This document shows positions 51,801 to 63,405 of a DNA stretch of 64,000 nucleotides, one piece after another. This stretch comes from Phaeodactylum tricornutum CCAP 1055/1 (Eukaryota > Bacillariophyta > Bacillariophyceae > Surirellales > Neidiaceae): assembly GCF_000150955.2 (NCBI RefSeq), contig NC_011673.1, positions 124,001 through 188,000 of the forward strand, written 5' to 3'. The notes under the pieces were generated by a model that was not told the origin of the DNA, ran no database searches, and worked only from the letters and a program-made list of their open reading frames with translations. The stretch's first letter is position 1, and the number at the start of each line of letters is the position of its first letter. A program made the position numbers and the translations under genes.

Positions 51801-52907
51801 CAAAAGAGTCATCAGCGAAGTGGCCATGTTGGGGTTGGCAATGTGTAGAACAGCGTAGATAAGATCGGATAGGACGTTGGATTCAATGGATTCTTGAATA
51901 ACGACATCGGGTGCTTCTTTCCACGCCCGCCAGTATATCTCACTGTATGCTTCGATAACGGAAGCTCTCGCGTCCGGAATTTGTGCCCTAAATGCACGAT
52001 GCAGATCTTTCTGCAAACTCTCGTCAACGTAAAAGAGGTAGGCTAAAAACCGGCGACCTTCGGGACTGCGTAACGATTGGGGCGACGCGGCCATACGCAG
52101 CAAAAGAGTTCGCAGTGATTCGCTGGAATCGTCCGAAAAGTCAATGACCTGCAAGGCATCCCGAATTTGGAAAAGCCGCTTGACATCCGACTTTTGCGCC
52201 ACGCCCGTGGCGTCTCCGAGAGCTGTCACCACTAGTAAGGGGAGGGACTGAACCAAAAGGAGTTCTCGTTGACTGGCGTTGCGTAGCCACCAAGTTTCAC
52301 AGAGCGTGACAATCGCGTTCTGGGTAGCCAAAGCGTCGGATCCGCAGGAATCGAGAGAGAAGAGCGTGTCGTGCAGGGTTTGTGCGAGTTCCAGCGCTTC
52401 CCCTATCATTGGTAGTTGTTTTTTCGGATTGTCGTGCTTTTCGGCACAAACTTCCAAGTACGCCTGCAGACAGAGAGTCGCCATGCGGAGAAAGTGTAGA
52501 GCCTTGGATGACTCGGGGTCTGGAAAGACGTTATCGTTGTCTACATGACTTCTTTTTCCGTCGTCGTAGGCGGATTCGGGAACGTACATTTCGTCCTGGA
52601 CTAACTTGACAACGATACCTTTCAAACCAGCGAACAAACGCCGAGCCTGTGCTTTACTGCAGGTTTTGACGGAATCCAAGAGCAGCTGCGTTTGTTCTCT
52701 TGATGAGAGCCCAGCTTTGAGCGTAATGCTCGTGTTGCTCGATAGAAAGAGCTGCAGAACTGGTGTCGTGGAATACAACGCCGCGATCTCTTCGTCCCCG
52801 TTGTTTCCTTCGACGGCGTTCAAAAGCGCTTCGCGGGCCGTCTCCAAATCTGCCTCCCGTTCATCCGCATCCAAGACCGGGCTTTTGCCGGCTTTTTGTC
52901 GAGGCAT
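48872..52907 (-). CDS. NCAPG2: Condensin II complex subunit G2 (CAP-G2)
   Basis: Exons 52907-51476, 51400-50058 and 49987-48872 (introns of 75 and 70 bp, donors GTACGT and GTAAGG) give 1296 residues. It is mostly helical HEAT-type repeats. The diagnostic block lies at the start of exon 2: LPALGNLIHDKVEKVRLAAV, MLLRIKKIPGIKYYHVVPVD, then ALMMNSYFPQGEG and MERTISFLSTDPAAAAVFY, as in CAP-G2 proteins. A basic stretch (GRKRRRYGK) and another (NKKRRSGR) may be nuclear signals. CAP-G2 with CAP-H2, CAP-D3 and SMC2/4 compacts chromosomes in the nucleus. The start MPRQKAGKSP was preferred; an open extension to an ATG at 53078 would add 57 residues without family features. A GTAAGT in exon 3 (49750-49745) was noted, but reading through keeps a plausible frame. 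Confidence 0.9.
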
Positions 52908-53388
52908 GGTAACAATGGTAAGGCGTGTGGGAACTGTTGGCGTAGCGACAGCGTGGTTGTCCCCAACGAATCTCAGGGGGTATCGTGTGACTGTGGAATA
53001 CATCCGGCAACCGTTGTGGAGTCCGTTCCGAACCTCGTTTTCGGGCGCACAGCCAAATTCAAAAACTGTAATTATCATTTTTTAGCCTAACATCTGAATT
53101 CATAATACACAGACAAACTCACATAACCTTCTGTCGTGTAGACGACCTTGTGACTTCCTCATTTATAAAAGACATTCCCCTCACAGGCAAATATTGGAGC
53201 GTACGTCAGTCGGGACCCACGATCTCCTCCGTATCCAAGTTTTTCTCACCCACGATGGGAGGTCGTTTCCGTAGCGCTGCCACACCGTTTGGAGGGGTGG
53301 GGAAAGAGCATTCACCGTCCATCCACGACGACAGCACCAAGAAGAACAACAACACTTACCGGCAAACGCAACAAAGCGTCGAATCACC
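52908..53388. other. Divergent promoter region, CAP-G2 / lumen protein
   Basis: No independent gene seen. The possible N-terminal extension of CAP-G2 would lie here. Confidence 0.35.
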
Positions 53389-54024
53389 ATGATGCGCTGT
53401 GTATCTACACTGGTATTGCTATCACTCGTCACGATCGGATTATCGTTTTCGAGTACACGACCGTCGTCGGCATCGTGGAGCCGACCGAGGAGGGCCACTC
53501 GCACAGTCGTGTCGGCAATCCCGGATGGATCGGCACCGGCAAGGCGTGCTTTCCTCGTTGGATGTTTGTCCTCTTTGGGTGCCTTTGCGGTCGCACTCCC
53601 GTCCAACGCCATTCCCATGGTGACCGCCGACGAATTCAACATTATCCTGCGCGACTCGTCCCGTTCCATTACTCGGGTCGAGTTCTCCGGCCCGAAGTCC
53701 GAAACCGTAACGGTCCGACTCGTTGACGGTACAGCGTTCGGCATCAAAGATATTGTCGAGAGTTCGACGGATCCGCGGTCTCCCTTGAAGATTGCGGCGG
53801 CTTGTCGGGAAAGCGGAGTGCCTTCCAAGTTTGTCGAGCTGGAAGCCGTCCTGGCGAATGCCCCCAAGAAAAAGAAACTGTACACCAACCAGCGGGTAGC
53901 GGAAGCCAACGAAAAGGAAAAAGAACGACTGGCACGAATTGCACAAGACGAGGAGAATCGACTGGCAGAATTGTACCGCATGGAAGTAGCCGAAGCCGAA
54001 CGACTGGCTTCCTCGAAGAAGTAA
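53389..54024 (+). CDS. Probable thylakoid-lumen protein with Tat-type signal
   Basis: 211 residues, single exon. Targeting looks three-part. First comes a signal peptide (MMRCVSTLVLLSLVTIGLSF, with Ser-Phe as plastid cleavage motif), then a Ser/Arg-rich transit region. A second hydrophobic segment follows a twin arginine (PARRAFLVGCLSSLGAFAVA) and ends LPSNA, a lumenal processing site. The mature part (about residues 75-145) reads SITRVEFSGPKSETVTVRLV, DGTAFGIKDI and AAACRESGVPSKFVEL. This resembles the membrane-external domain that precedes the ATPase in FtsH proteases. The C-terminus is a charged helix. The function is unknown; a free-standing partner or adaptor of thylakoid FtsH is a guess. 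An ATGATG start occurs. Confidence 0.78.
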   Translation: MMRCVSTLVLLSLVTIGLSFSSTRPSSASWSRPRRATRTVVSAIPDGSAPARRAFLVGCLSSLGAFAVALPSNAIPMVTADEFNIILRDSSRSITRVEFSGPKSETVTVRLVDGTAFGIKDIVESSTDPRSPLKIAAACRESGVPSKFVELEAVLANAPKKKKLYTNQRVAEANEKEKERLARIAQDEENRLAELYRMEVAEAERLASSKK

Positions 54025-54656
54025 AAACCAGAAAATCAAACGGGACAAACACACTGGCTACGCAATGTCTCCCAACCTTCTTACAGTTAACTCCAATAAA
54101 ATGGAATAGGGGTGCTCCTTATCTTACGGTTAGTCTATGTTGTATCTCTCTCGGTTGGGTGTTTGTCGGGCTGGCGAGGCAACCGACCGACGCTTGCGAA
54201 ACTAGCTCTTCCTATCGGGACTTTTCCGGGACTCCGAAAACGGAGACAAATCCACAAACGTTCTACAGGGTAAGGAAAAGTCTAATCGATCGCAGAGTGA
54301 AGGCAGTGTGGAAAGTGTCCCTATCGAGGAAAATTTACATCCCTCTCTCTAGCTAGGTAGGTCGTTGTTGGGCTTTCCGGACGTCAACTCCGGGTTTTCC
54401 ATCCGTTCGAAAGTCGTTGGAAGCCCTACGAGACTTCGTGGTGTGACGGACACGTCTGGACACTACACTTTTGTCTCGTGTCCAAAAATAGTTACGGTAA
54501 CTAATAGTACTGGTGATGTTAACTGGAAGCGGTACCAAAACCGACGGGGAAACCAACCCGCGAAAAGCACACGAGAGAGAGACCTCGATGTCACTCCATT
54601 CATTCGCGTGTCAGCTCGATTCGTACGCGGGGTGCAAATTCCGGAGAGGCCGGGGT
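54025..54656. other. Intergenic sequence
   Basis: No gene recognised between the lumen-protein gene and the solo LTR. Confidence 0.35.
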
Positions 54657-54661
54657 GAACA

Positions 54662-54867
54662 TATTGAAGAACACAAAACGACGATGGAGATCACAGTTGA
54701 GGAAAACGATGAACTACGAAGATTATGAGTCTATATTGTACTCTTGGATATTCGTAGGGACTGTGGGGCTGTGATTCGTTGTGTGTGGGACGGAAGCGAC
54801 TTGGCTTTTAGCAGTAGGCGATTGAACTTCTGGTAAGACGTTGTCCTTACTAGGAGTTGGATCAACA
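54662..54867 (-). mobile_element. Solo LTR (Copia-like), copy 2
   Basis: A 206-bp element in reverse orientation relative to copy 1 at 6997-7196, with the same termini (TGTTGAT and TTCAATA when read on the minus strand). It is flanked by its own perfect 5-bp target-site duplication GAACA (54657-54661 and 54868-54872). No internal region is present. Its right edge is 150 bp upstream of the ATG of the CRAL-TRIO gene. Divergence from copy 1 points to old insertions. Confidence 0.75.
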
Positions 54868-55017
54868 GAACAGACACATCTATTTGACAGTTCCGCACAC
54901 ATTCATGTACATTGTACCGACTCGCAACGGATCTTCCAAGACGTTCGATACCCATTATTTTTTCTCTCTTTCACTCGACTCACTCACCTTGGGAACAAGA
55001 ACTACACACGCGACACC

Positions 55018-56468
55018 ATGAGATTCCTTGCGCCACGATCGGACGTTGGCCCGGGGACGCGGATATCGCGTCGATTGCTGTTGCTGTCCGTCACGCTCGG
55101 GCTGCAATCCGCCGTGCCGGTCACCAACGCGTCCGTTCAATCCATCGACTTGCGGGCCGAGCATCTCTTGTTCTGGTCCGGACTCGACTGCGCCGTCGAT
55201 GCGGCACTGCACAACATGGGGCCCTTGTTGGATGACCTCTTACTCCGCGGCGGTGATCAACCAACGGAAACGACGAGCGAAACAACGTGTGTTTCGGAAC
55301 GACCAATGGGTTCCTCCCCCGTATACAATAACCATACCTTGGATGACCCGCCGTCGTCGATGTCCACAACGATGGAGACTCTGGACGACAACCGCGAGAC
55401 CAGCGTGGCAACGGTCAATGCCCCGGAGAACACAACCACGCTTTCGTTGAAAGAACGCGTTCGTAACATTCCGGTGAGCGACAAATCCCGCATGCAGTTT
55501 AGCCTCTTTCAACCAGGAGATGGTAGTAGAGAAGATCCGGATGGAATTCCCACACGGTATCTCAAAATGCAAAAGGGTGATCGGGAGTTGGCAGCCAAGG
55601 CCTTGGAGGCTACGCTGGACTGGCGGGACGAGCACGCCATCGACACCATTCTCAAGATTCCTCACCGTAAATTCGAAATTTGCAAACAAGTATTTCCGCA
55701 TTATTTTGTGGGACGTGATAAAGACGATCACGTTGTTTTTGTCCAGAGACCGGCCATGTTGGATCTGGAAAAAGCCAAGGCCAACGGACTCACCAACGAA
55801 GAACTATTGCTCCACTACGTCTACGTCAACGAATTTTTGTGGCAATACCTTGAAGCCGATTCCCCTCTCGGGACCATGACCAGTGTCATTGATTTGCAAG
55901 GTCTGCATTTAGGGGTTCTGCGACAATCGGACATTATCTCCTTTTTGAAAAAGTTTGTCATGACCATGGATGCGCACTTTCCGCAGAGGTCCCACAAGAC
56001 GTTAATTTTGAACGCCCCCAAATGGTTTCACATGCTCTACAAACTCATTTCACCCCTCTTGCGCGATACCACGAAAGCCAAGATTGAAATACACTCGCGC
56101 AGCAAAAAGCAAGATGCCGTCTTGAAGGATTACTTGGGCGAAGACGCGGCCAAAAAACTACCTCCTTCGTTCTGGAGTAAGAAGCATACTAAACGACAAT
56201 CCAGGCACCGTCGTGGTCACAACGAAGAGCATAGTCTCGATGCGGATGACGATGGGAGTGGGAGTGCAGTTCCTAGTGATGATCCGACCGAAGTGTCGGA
56301 AATGGAAGAAGCCTTACGGTCTTTTGTAAGTATAATGTTACTTTGAAAGAACATTAGTGCGATCCGCTGAGCTAACATGAACTGCAATGCGCTGTGTCGC
56401 CTCTCTTGATCTTTCAGACGCTTGCTCGCATTCAAGAAAATGGCCAGGAATTGGCGGCGATCGTATAG
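55018..56468 (+). CDS. CRAL-TRIO (Sec14-like) lipid-binding domain protein
   Basis: Exons 55018-56325 and 56418-56468 (intron donor GTAAGT, acceptor CTTTCAG) give 452 residues. The N-terminus has arginines and a hydrophobic stretch (RLLLLSVTLGLQSAVPVTNA), a likely signal peptide. Residues 30-150 are variable. From about 175 there is a CRAL-TRIO N-like segment (YLKMQKGDRELAAKALEATL DWRDEH), then the lipid-binding domain with HYFVGRDKDDHVVFVQRP, VIDLQGLHLGVLRQSDIISF and HFPQRSHKTLILNAPKWFHM. The end reads KAKIEIHSRSKK followed by a basic and acidic tail. Family members carry phosphoinositides or other hydrophobic ligands between membranes; the ligand here is unknown. The signal-like start is unusual for Sec14 proteins. 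A solo LTR lies just upstream. Confidence 0.87.
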
Positions 56469-56747
56469 AAACAATTGGTCACGTCTTTTTCGAACGCAGA
56501 CGTGGGCTCCTCGGGGGACCATTTCGGGTTGGGGAGATCCATTGTGCCCGTCCTCCCTCTTCATATTGCTACTAACGGCACACTTTATAGCGGCGCATTT
56601 TTGTGCAAATGCTTGAGTGTCGAGCATCCGCTTCCGCAAGGTAGAAAGTCAAAATTTTATGGACGACCGCTTCTACGACCATAGCTACAGTCCCTGTGGG
56701 TGCTATAATGCGTAGTTGTTGCACAAATTTTATTGGAATCACGATCA

Positions 56748-59700
56748 TTACATCTGTGTATTGTTTTTTACCAAAGCATCCTCCTTGTGGACCGACATGT
56801 CGGAGTCGGTATCGTACCATTTATGTTCGTCATCCTGCTCTCCTTCATGCTGCTGTGCGGGATACCAACGTCCGTCTCGGGAGTATTTATCTACTCGATG
56901 ATACCGTCGCCGTTTCGACACACGGCTTTGAGCCTTTCTGTCTGCCAAGGTGAAGGTGTCACCTTCGTCTTTGTCCTTGCCGTCTTTTAGTTCGTTGGAC
57001 TTGTGGCTTGGTCGGCGAGCAACATTTTTTTCTTCGTTTTTTCTTTCTACCTCCGTTTCAGATCCTACACTCAGATTAAAATCATTATTTTCATCATCGT
57101 CGCCGTCTTTGGACATGGACGCGCCCCGCAGAAAGGAAATGTCCACTACTTGCCCAAAATCGGATGGATCTACTTCCTCGTTGTCTACGATCTCCAAAGA
57201 CTCGCTTGCTACACGCTCCGCTTTCACTGCGGCAGGTTTCTTTGCCGTCACCTCGGTATCCTCTTCGTCACTGCTTATCATTACAACGTCGTGCATTTGG
57301 TTTCCAGCGGCTTCCAGATCGATATTTTCATGAAGATTCTCCGAGTCGTCGTCTGAAGGATCTTCCACCTCGATCTGAACAAAAGCCTCCGGCGCCATAC
57401 TTTCATCTTGGTCGTCGTCGAGCTCGTCGTACAGTATAGCGGATTCCTCGATCCCAACACTCGACAAAAACTTGACTACTGTCTGAAATGCGGCATGAAA
57501 ATCGTGGAGAAACGACAAAGCGTCGACACGTAAGCACACCCAACCAACTCGCTGGATAGCCTTCTCTTGGCTATAGCTTGCTAGCCACTCTCGCAGCGGC
57601 TCTCCTGCGCAATCGACCAGTAGCGCAGCGCGTCGATCAGAAGCCGGATGCTCCACACATAGGCCTTCTTTCCAAACGATGCCCATGTCTCGGACGGTAA
57701 ATCCCCGCTCTTTCAAAAGTTTTGTAAGTAATAATCGGATTGATAGGGCTCCCTTTTGCTGTGGACACTCAACTGCAATCTCATCAAGCCCGTGTCTATT
57801 CTCAAAATTAGCTGCACTTCGTTGAAAGAACTCTATGATTGGAACTTTCACGTCTAATGAACTTGGTATTTCGTGGATATTTACGCTCCGAACCAAAACG
57901 CAACGGTCTTTTGCTCTAGACATTGCAACATTTGCCCTCTGCACATGCATAAGCTGATTCTGTGTCGGAATGGCACCTCGAGAGCATACCATACTCAAGA
58001 AGATAATGTCTCGCTCAGCACCTTGAAACGTCGGAGGGTCGCCAACTAGAATGTCGTGTCTAGCCATAAGACGAGGTCCAATGGTATCCAGAAGTCTACC
58101 GCGTATAAGGCGGCTTTGTTCGTCCCCAATAAGGGAGATCACGCCGATTGATCGCGGCTTTGCGACTTGTAATAGATCTGAAGTAAAGTCCTGTATCATG
58201 CGGACAATTTCGTCAGCTTCCTTTTCGTTGACTTTGCCAATCTTTACACCATCGCGTAGCATGACATCGACAAGAGATGGCGTGAGTCGTTCAGATTTCG
58301 TTGGAAGTCTTAGGGGAACAAGCCTACCGTCATAGAACTGCTGGTTGCTAAAATCAATAATTTCTTCTGCACATCGGAAGTGCTCACTCAAGACGACTCT
58401 CCCTTGTGGAAACGCTTGGGCGCATAAATCAAAAAAGCTTTGACCAGGCAGTAGCGAATCCTCCAATGGCGACGGCGGAAGTGCCGCTCGCAATGCATCG
58501 ATCTGTTCTTCCGATACGAACGCTTCTGTCGGACTAACTTGTTTCCCGTCACCGACAATCAACCACTGTTTACCCCGCAACATGCCCGGTAGAACTCTAA
58601 TATCGCTTTGTGACGCCTCATCTATAATAACTAAATCGAACAAACATTCCGACGGAAGATAGTCGCTTATCTGCGAAGCGGTGAGAATCCAACACGGAAT
58701 GAAGCGACAGCATCGATCGAAGGCATCGAGATACTCTTGTCGACGGCGCCTCTGTCGTTGCGTCATTTTTGAAGGCTGCGAAGTCCTACTGAACTTTGCC
58801 TTTCCCGCGATTTGTGCAAAACGAATGAGAGCCGATTGAGCGTCCGTAGAAAATGACCGACTCAACTCAGTAATGACAGATGCGTCCACGAGGTCCTCGG
58901 CAAGGCCCAAGATCCGAGTCGCAATCATCCGACGTTTTGTATCGAGTGCTCGGCACTCAACGGCCATATTTGTTTCATCTTCCAGATCCAAATTCCAAGC
59001 AAGCGATTTCATGGCGACAGCATCATCGAATGTAGCTTTGAGCTGGAAGAGTTCATCGATGTTATCGGCAAATTCATAGTGTGGCCATGCGTTCTCTGAT
59101 TCGTGAGTCCTCCATGTAATTGTCTCGAAGGAATGCAATGCCTTAGCGTGATTGAGAGCACGAAGGACGGTATGCCACTCAGCTGCAAGAGAGGGTCGCT
59201 GGCCGTTTATTCGGATTTGCATCAGCGCTTCTTCCACACTCATTCGCCGCTGTTCAATTCCAGTCAACGACCCAACCATGGGAATACGCGCCGCCACCCC
59301 TTTTACAGCGTTGGATATCAAAGGAAATGCATGTCCAGCTTCCGCAGCGACTCTAGATATTAGTGCGTTGGTTGGTGGTCTCGAAAAACCTGACACGGAA
59401 CGCGCTGGATCTCCCTCTTTGAGTAAAAGTGACACAACTACATCCCGGAGAGCGCTCACTTCCTTTACTGTCCATCCACTTATTGTTCGGGCAAGCCACG
59501 GGGCACTATCAATGATCGCCATAGAGATTTCAACGAGGCTTTGCCCCTTGGGATGATCCATTAACTTTCGAACCTTTTCGCTCCGTGCCACAAGCTTAGC
59601 ATCGATCTCCTTGAGCTGGGCCTCGTGTTCGTCAATGTTTCGCTAATTCAATGAGCAAGCAATCCAAAAGGTTAGCAGACAAACGTTGACGTGAACCAGA

Positions 59701-61513
59701 ACTCAGGGGCAGAAAGCATGGAGTTTGTACCTACCTGAAGAAATTTGCACTTTTCGGCTTCCAAGACAGCACTAGCGCTAGCAACACGATTGGCGAGGCG
59801 TTCCACGGTTTGCTGCAATTGTTGCATTCCCGCCAGTTCACTACGCGATACATCCACGCACAATTCCTGTACCGTCACAGGGAGTCGGTTCCGCAGAACC
59901 GACAAGGCTGGTGCCTTCTTGGAGGTTACCAAGACTCGTTTGCCTTGACAGAGGTAGGCGCATATCAAATTGGCAATGGAGTGTGACTTTCCTGTCCCAG
60001 GCGGACCTTCGCAAACGACCGCTGGGTAATTCTTGGTCAAAAGCAATTCAGCGATTTTGTTTTGAGCATCAGACGTAGGAAGTGGGAACAGAGGCCTTGC
60101 CGATTTTTCCTCCGGTGGCGACTTTCGAACACCGAGAACCTTTTCCGAAATCCAGCGCACCCAAGGGCGCGACCGTTTTGAATTGGTGCTTTGTTGCCTA
60201 GACAAAACTGTATCCAAGGATCCCGGGCCGAGCGTCAACGACCAGGACGCCTTTGGTAATTCGACGGATGCCAAAGGGTTTTCCAAACCCTGCATTATTT
60301 GGTCGGCAAACGTGTTGGCGTCCCGAGCCCAAACGGAGCTGGGTTTGGGGCGCGCAAAGACACACCATGCTTCCGTCACCACCAATTTTTCAGGATCACG
60401 TTGTGCCGTTGTTGTTGCTGCCACTGACGATGATTGAAAGGATCCACCCGATGACAGCTCCACCGCCATACGCTTAAGAAGTGGAGTGTAAGTGTTGGGC
60501 TGCGCTGGCGACAGCTGACACGATTCGAGCTCAGCTACGGTCCGGTGAAGTTGTGAGAGCACCACGTGAGACAACGCTTCCCCCGACCAGGTACCAAGCG
60601 CCGCCAATACATCGCGATTTAATGATACACCAGTGTGTTCCCGTGGTCGTACAAGCAAAGCACCGTCCCGAGCGAGTTCGACTTCCATCTGGACTTCCAG
60701 CAGGGGTCCATTGATCCAGACCCCGTCGATGGCACGTACTTTGGCGTGCCCAAGTCCCCAAACTAATTCGTCCTGGTCATTTTGCTGCTGCCATTCGAAT
60801 AAGCGGTTGTAGAGAGGTTCGAGTGTATTCTGGTATGACTTTTGACGCAAGTACCTTTTGGTGCGGCGGAGAAAGGACTTGATTGCATCCCGACTTTGCA
60901 AATCGACCGTCGGCGCGATTTTGGGTGCTTGTTCCAAACGACGCAGGGTCAACACATCGTCTACGCCAGTCATAGTCGGGTCCGACGTACACCAATCCTG
61001 GAGATACTGGCGCACGGCGGGGTGCTTTCGTAGGGGTGGAGGTAATAATTGGGAAGTCGTCAAGCGCGTGATACGTAGCCAACAGGCTTTTTCGGGAACG
61101 GCAACAGGCGAACCCTTGAAGGGCGCCGGAAAAGCGTCCGTAAAGGAGCGCTTGTGCGCGCTGGTGCTCCCCCACATTTTGGAACTAGAAGCAGCGATTC
61201 CGGATCCTGCCACAGCCGCGTAAAAGGTAAACGGCGGTGTAGCAAAGAGTTTCGGTTGTTGGTCTTGTTCGATGGCCAGTAGCGCACGAAAGCTCTCGGT
61301 ACTAAATAAGACGCCCCAATGGGGGTCGTCTTCCGGTTGTTCGCGCCGGAAAAAGTCGGAGGGGATCACCCCGGGACGCAAACCGTCGCGGACAAACGCA
61401 TTCCCACTGGCGGCTCCTTCGACGGTTCCGTTAAGCGCAGTGTGCATACTCGCAATGTAGCGCAGAATTTGCGCCAAGCGTCTGCGATGCACCATTTCCT
61501 GATTCGAGTCCAT
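56748..61513 (-). CDS. Large SF1 (UPF1/DNA2-like) helicase with nuclease-like C-terminal domain
   Basis: Exons 61513-59735 and 59642-56748 (intron 92 bp, donor GTAGGT, acceptor GAATTAG) encode 1557 residues. About residues 1-480 form an N-terminal region with no known domain. Walker A is VVCEGPPGTGKSHSIANL near 500. A helical insertion follows. Walker B is DLVIIDEASQSDIRVLPG near 927, followed by LIVGDGKQVSP. Late motifs are PPTFQGAERDIIFLSMV and VAMSRAKDRCVLVRSV near 1165. These define an SF1B helicase of the AAA_11/AAA_12 type. Residues 1225-1315 (LLTKLLKERGFTVRDMG, DRRAALLVDCAG, EKAIQRVGWVCLRVDAL) resemble the Vsr/DUF559-like nuclease fold attached to many bacterial helicases, although catalytic residues look altered. 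The tail is acidic and disordered with a basic patch. The layout is closer to prokaryotic defence or repair helicases than to UPF1; role unknown. Confidence 0.85.
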
Positions 61514-62402
61514 CCTTTACCTTCTCGCAGCAGCTCAATAGAAAAGGCATTCCTCGACTCTGCCGAACGTAATTTACTGTGAGTACATCTTTACCAAAGG
61601 AGTCTGTGAACAGTTCCACGAGGACGAAACCATGCACATGAATTGGGGGTGTCCCTCTAATTTCCCCGGTACGAAGCTACTCGTGACAGTCAGGCACGTC
61701 AAAACGCAGTCGTGCTTCACATTCAAGTAGGACAGAGTATGGCCCAGTGTCGAGTCTGTCGGACTTCATAACGACACAATCAATTAGTCTCGTCGATATA
61801 TATGTGACACCTTCACGTTCGATACCTATTGTCACGGAGCATTCTACCTATACTTGGATTATTGGATCGGATGGCAGCGACCTACATTAGGATAGTGTTG
61901 GCACTATGGAATGGGCATTTAAGTGTTATTGTAGGCAGCTTGTCGACAAACGCGGCTGACTAGCTGTCAGAGCTGCAATGTTTTCTAAAGGTCTAGAAGA
62001 ACTGTACAGAGTCTCAGTAATCTACCTATTTCGTAACCCTGATGTCGAACCTTTACAGGCAGGTCAGGGAGACGGCGATCGCCAATGAGAGTCCTACCGA
62101 TTCTTCACCGCACGAGATCGCTGCTCCAAAGTAATTTCTGTTCCACCGCAAGCTTCGACGTTGAAAGCGAACAACGTTCGAAGAAACCAACCAGAGGCAA
62201 CGTCGAGCTCCACATCTACACCGACATAACGACGTGCCGTCTCGTTTCTGACTCGCCCCTGGACACCGCTGGTAGTATTGATCCAAACTATTTTCCGAAA
62301 CAATTAAATATATCCATAATAGACTGCTGCTTTTGGAAGGCTTAATGTCATTTGTCGTGGCCCAAGCGGGTAACCCTTCGCGACGGACGGTCAATTGAAC
62401 AG
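61514..62402. other. Intergenic sequence, possible missing 5' exon of the PhoX gene
   Basis: About 0.9 kb between divergent genes. An ATG at 61871 opens a short signal-like frame (YIRIVLALWNGHLSVIVGSL) that could be a first exon of the PhoX-like gene. An 86-codon frame at 62085-62345 has no recognised domain. Neither could be tied to the downstream frame. Confidence 0.3.
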
Positions 62403-63405
62403 TGTGTTTCCCGATCTACCTGATTTCGGGGCAACGTACGAGGACAAGCACTCGGGCATCCAAGGCGGGTGGATCCATGTAAGCATTTCGGAGACCACCG
62501 AGGTCAAGAACCGAGGCGGCGTGGGCACTCTATCCTTTGATAAGAACGGAGATCTTGTGGACTACAAGATGGTGCTGGAAGGCACCACGGCGAATTGCGC
62601 CGGTGGAAAGACCCCATGGGACGGCTGGGTGTCGTGTGAAGAATGTCGTCTAGCCATACACTGGCAAGTCGATCCCACTGGTACACGGGAATCTAAGTTA
62701 CATCAATTTGCTCGGCAACGATGCGGTCACTTTGAAGCGTTTGCATACGATGTTCGCAACCGAGAAATGCCGCACTTCTTTGTTACGGAAGATCACTCTA
62801 AGGGTGCGCTGCGCCGTTTTACTCCCGACAGTGCCGATTGGAATGACCCGTGGAACATATTGTATGGTCCTGGCCTCATTGAGTTCCTCATCGTGACGCC
62901 CGACTCCTCTGGTACAGCGGGACGCTTCGAATGGACGCGTGACCACAATGCAGGCAAGAAGAATGCTGAGAAGCACTTTCCGAATACGGAAGGGATGGAT
63001 GTGTACGAAAATGAGCTGTATTTTGTAACGAAACGCTTCAAGTCCATGTTTATATTGAATTTAGACACGGGAACGTATACAAATCAGACGACACGCAGCG
63101 GCTTGTTTGATGGTGGTCCGGATCAATTACAGCGGATCTTGGGAGACGAAGGCGAAATATTGTACTTTACAGAATCTGGCGGACGCGATGCTGGTATTCA
63201 CGGTCGTAATGCTAAGGGCCAGTATTTTACCATCCTGGAAAGCCCAGTGTACGAAGACGAGACGAGCGGGCTCGCATTCTCTCCGGATGCGACGCGCATG
63301 TACGTGGCGTACCAGAATATTGGCATTTTGTTCGAGATTCGTCGCGAAGATGGCCTACCATTTGACGAGAAGTCACTGAACGTCAAGTATCACTCGACCT
63401 CCTAA
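62403..63405 (+). CDS. PhoX/DUF839-family protein, 5' end missing or unresolved
   Basis: About 334 codons from a possible acceptor (TTGAACAG, ending 62402) to TAA. No in-frame ATG lies near the start and an in-frame stop sits at 62371, so the gene must begin in an upstream exon or be truncated. The sequence follows the PhoX pattern: RGGVGTLSFDKNGDLVDYKM, NCAGGKTPWDGWVSCEE (metal/active-site region), HFEAFAYDVRNREMPHFFVT, EGMDVYENELYFVTKRF, FDGGPDQLQRILGD and TSGLAFSPDATRMYVAYQN. PhoX enzymes are Ca/Fe-dependent secreted alkaline phosphatases; related DUF839 proteins have other roles. The usual N-terminal 150-200 residues, with the signal sequence and first metal ligands, are not seen here. 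Confidence 0.75.
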
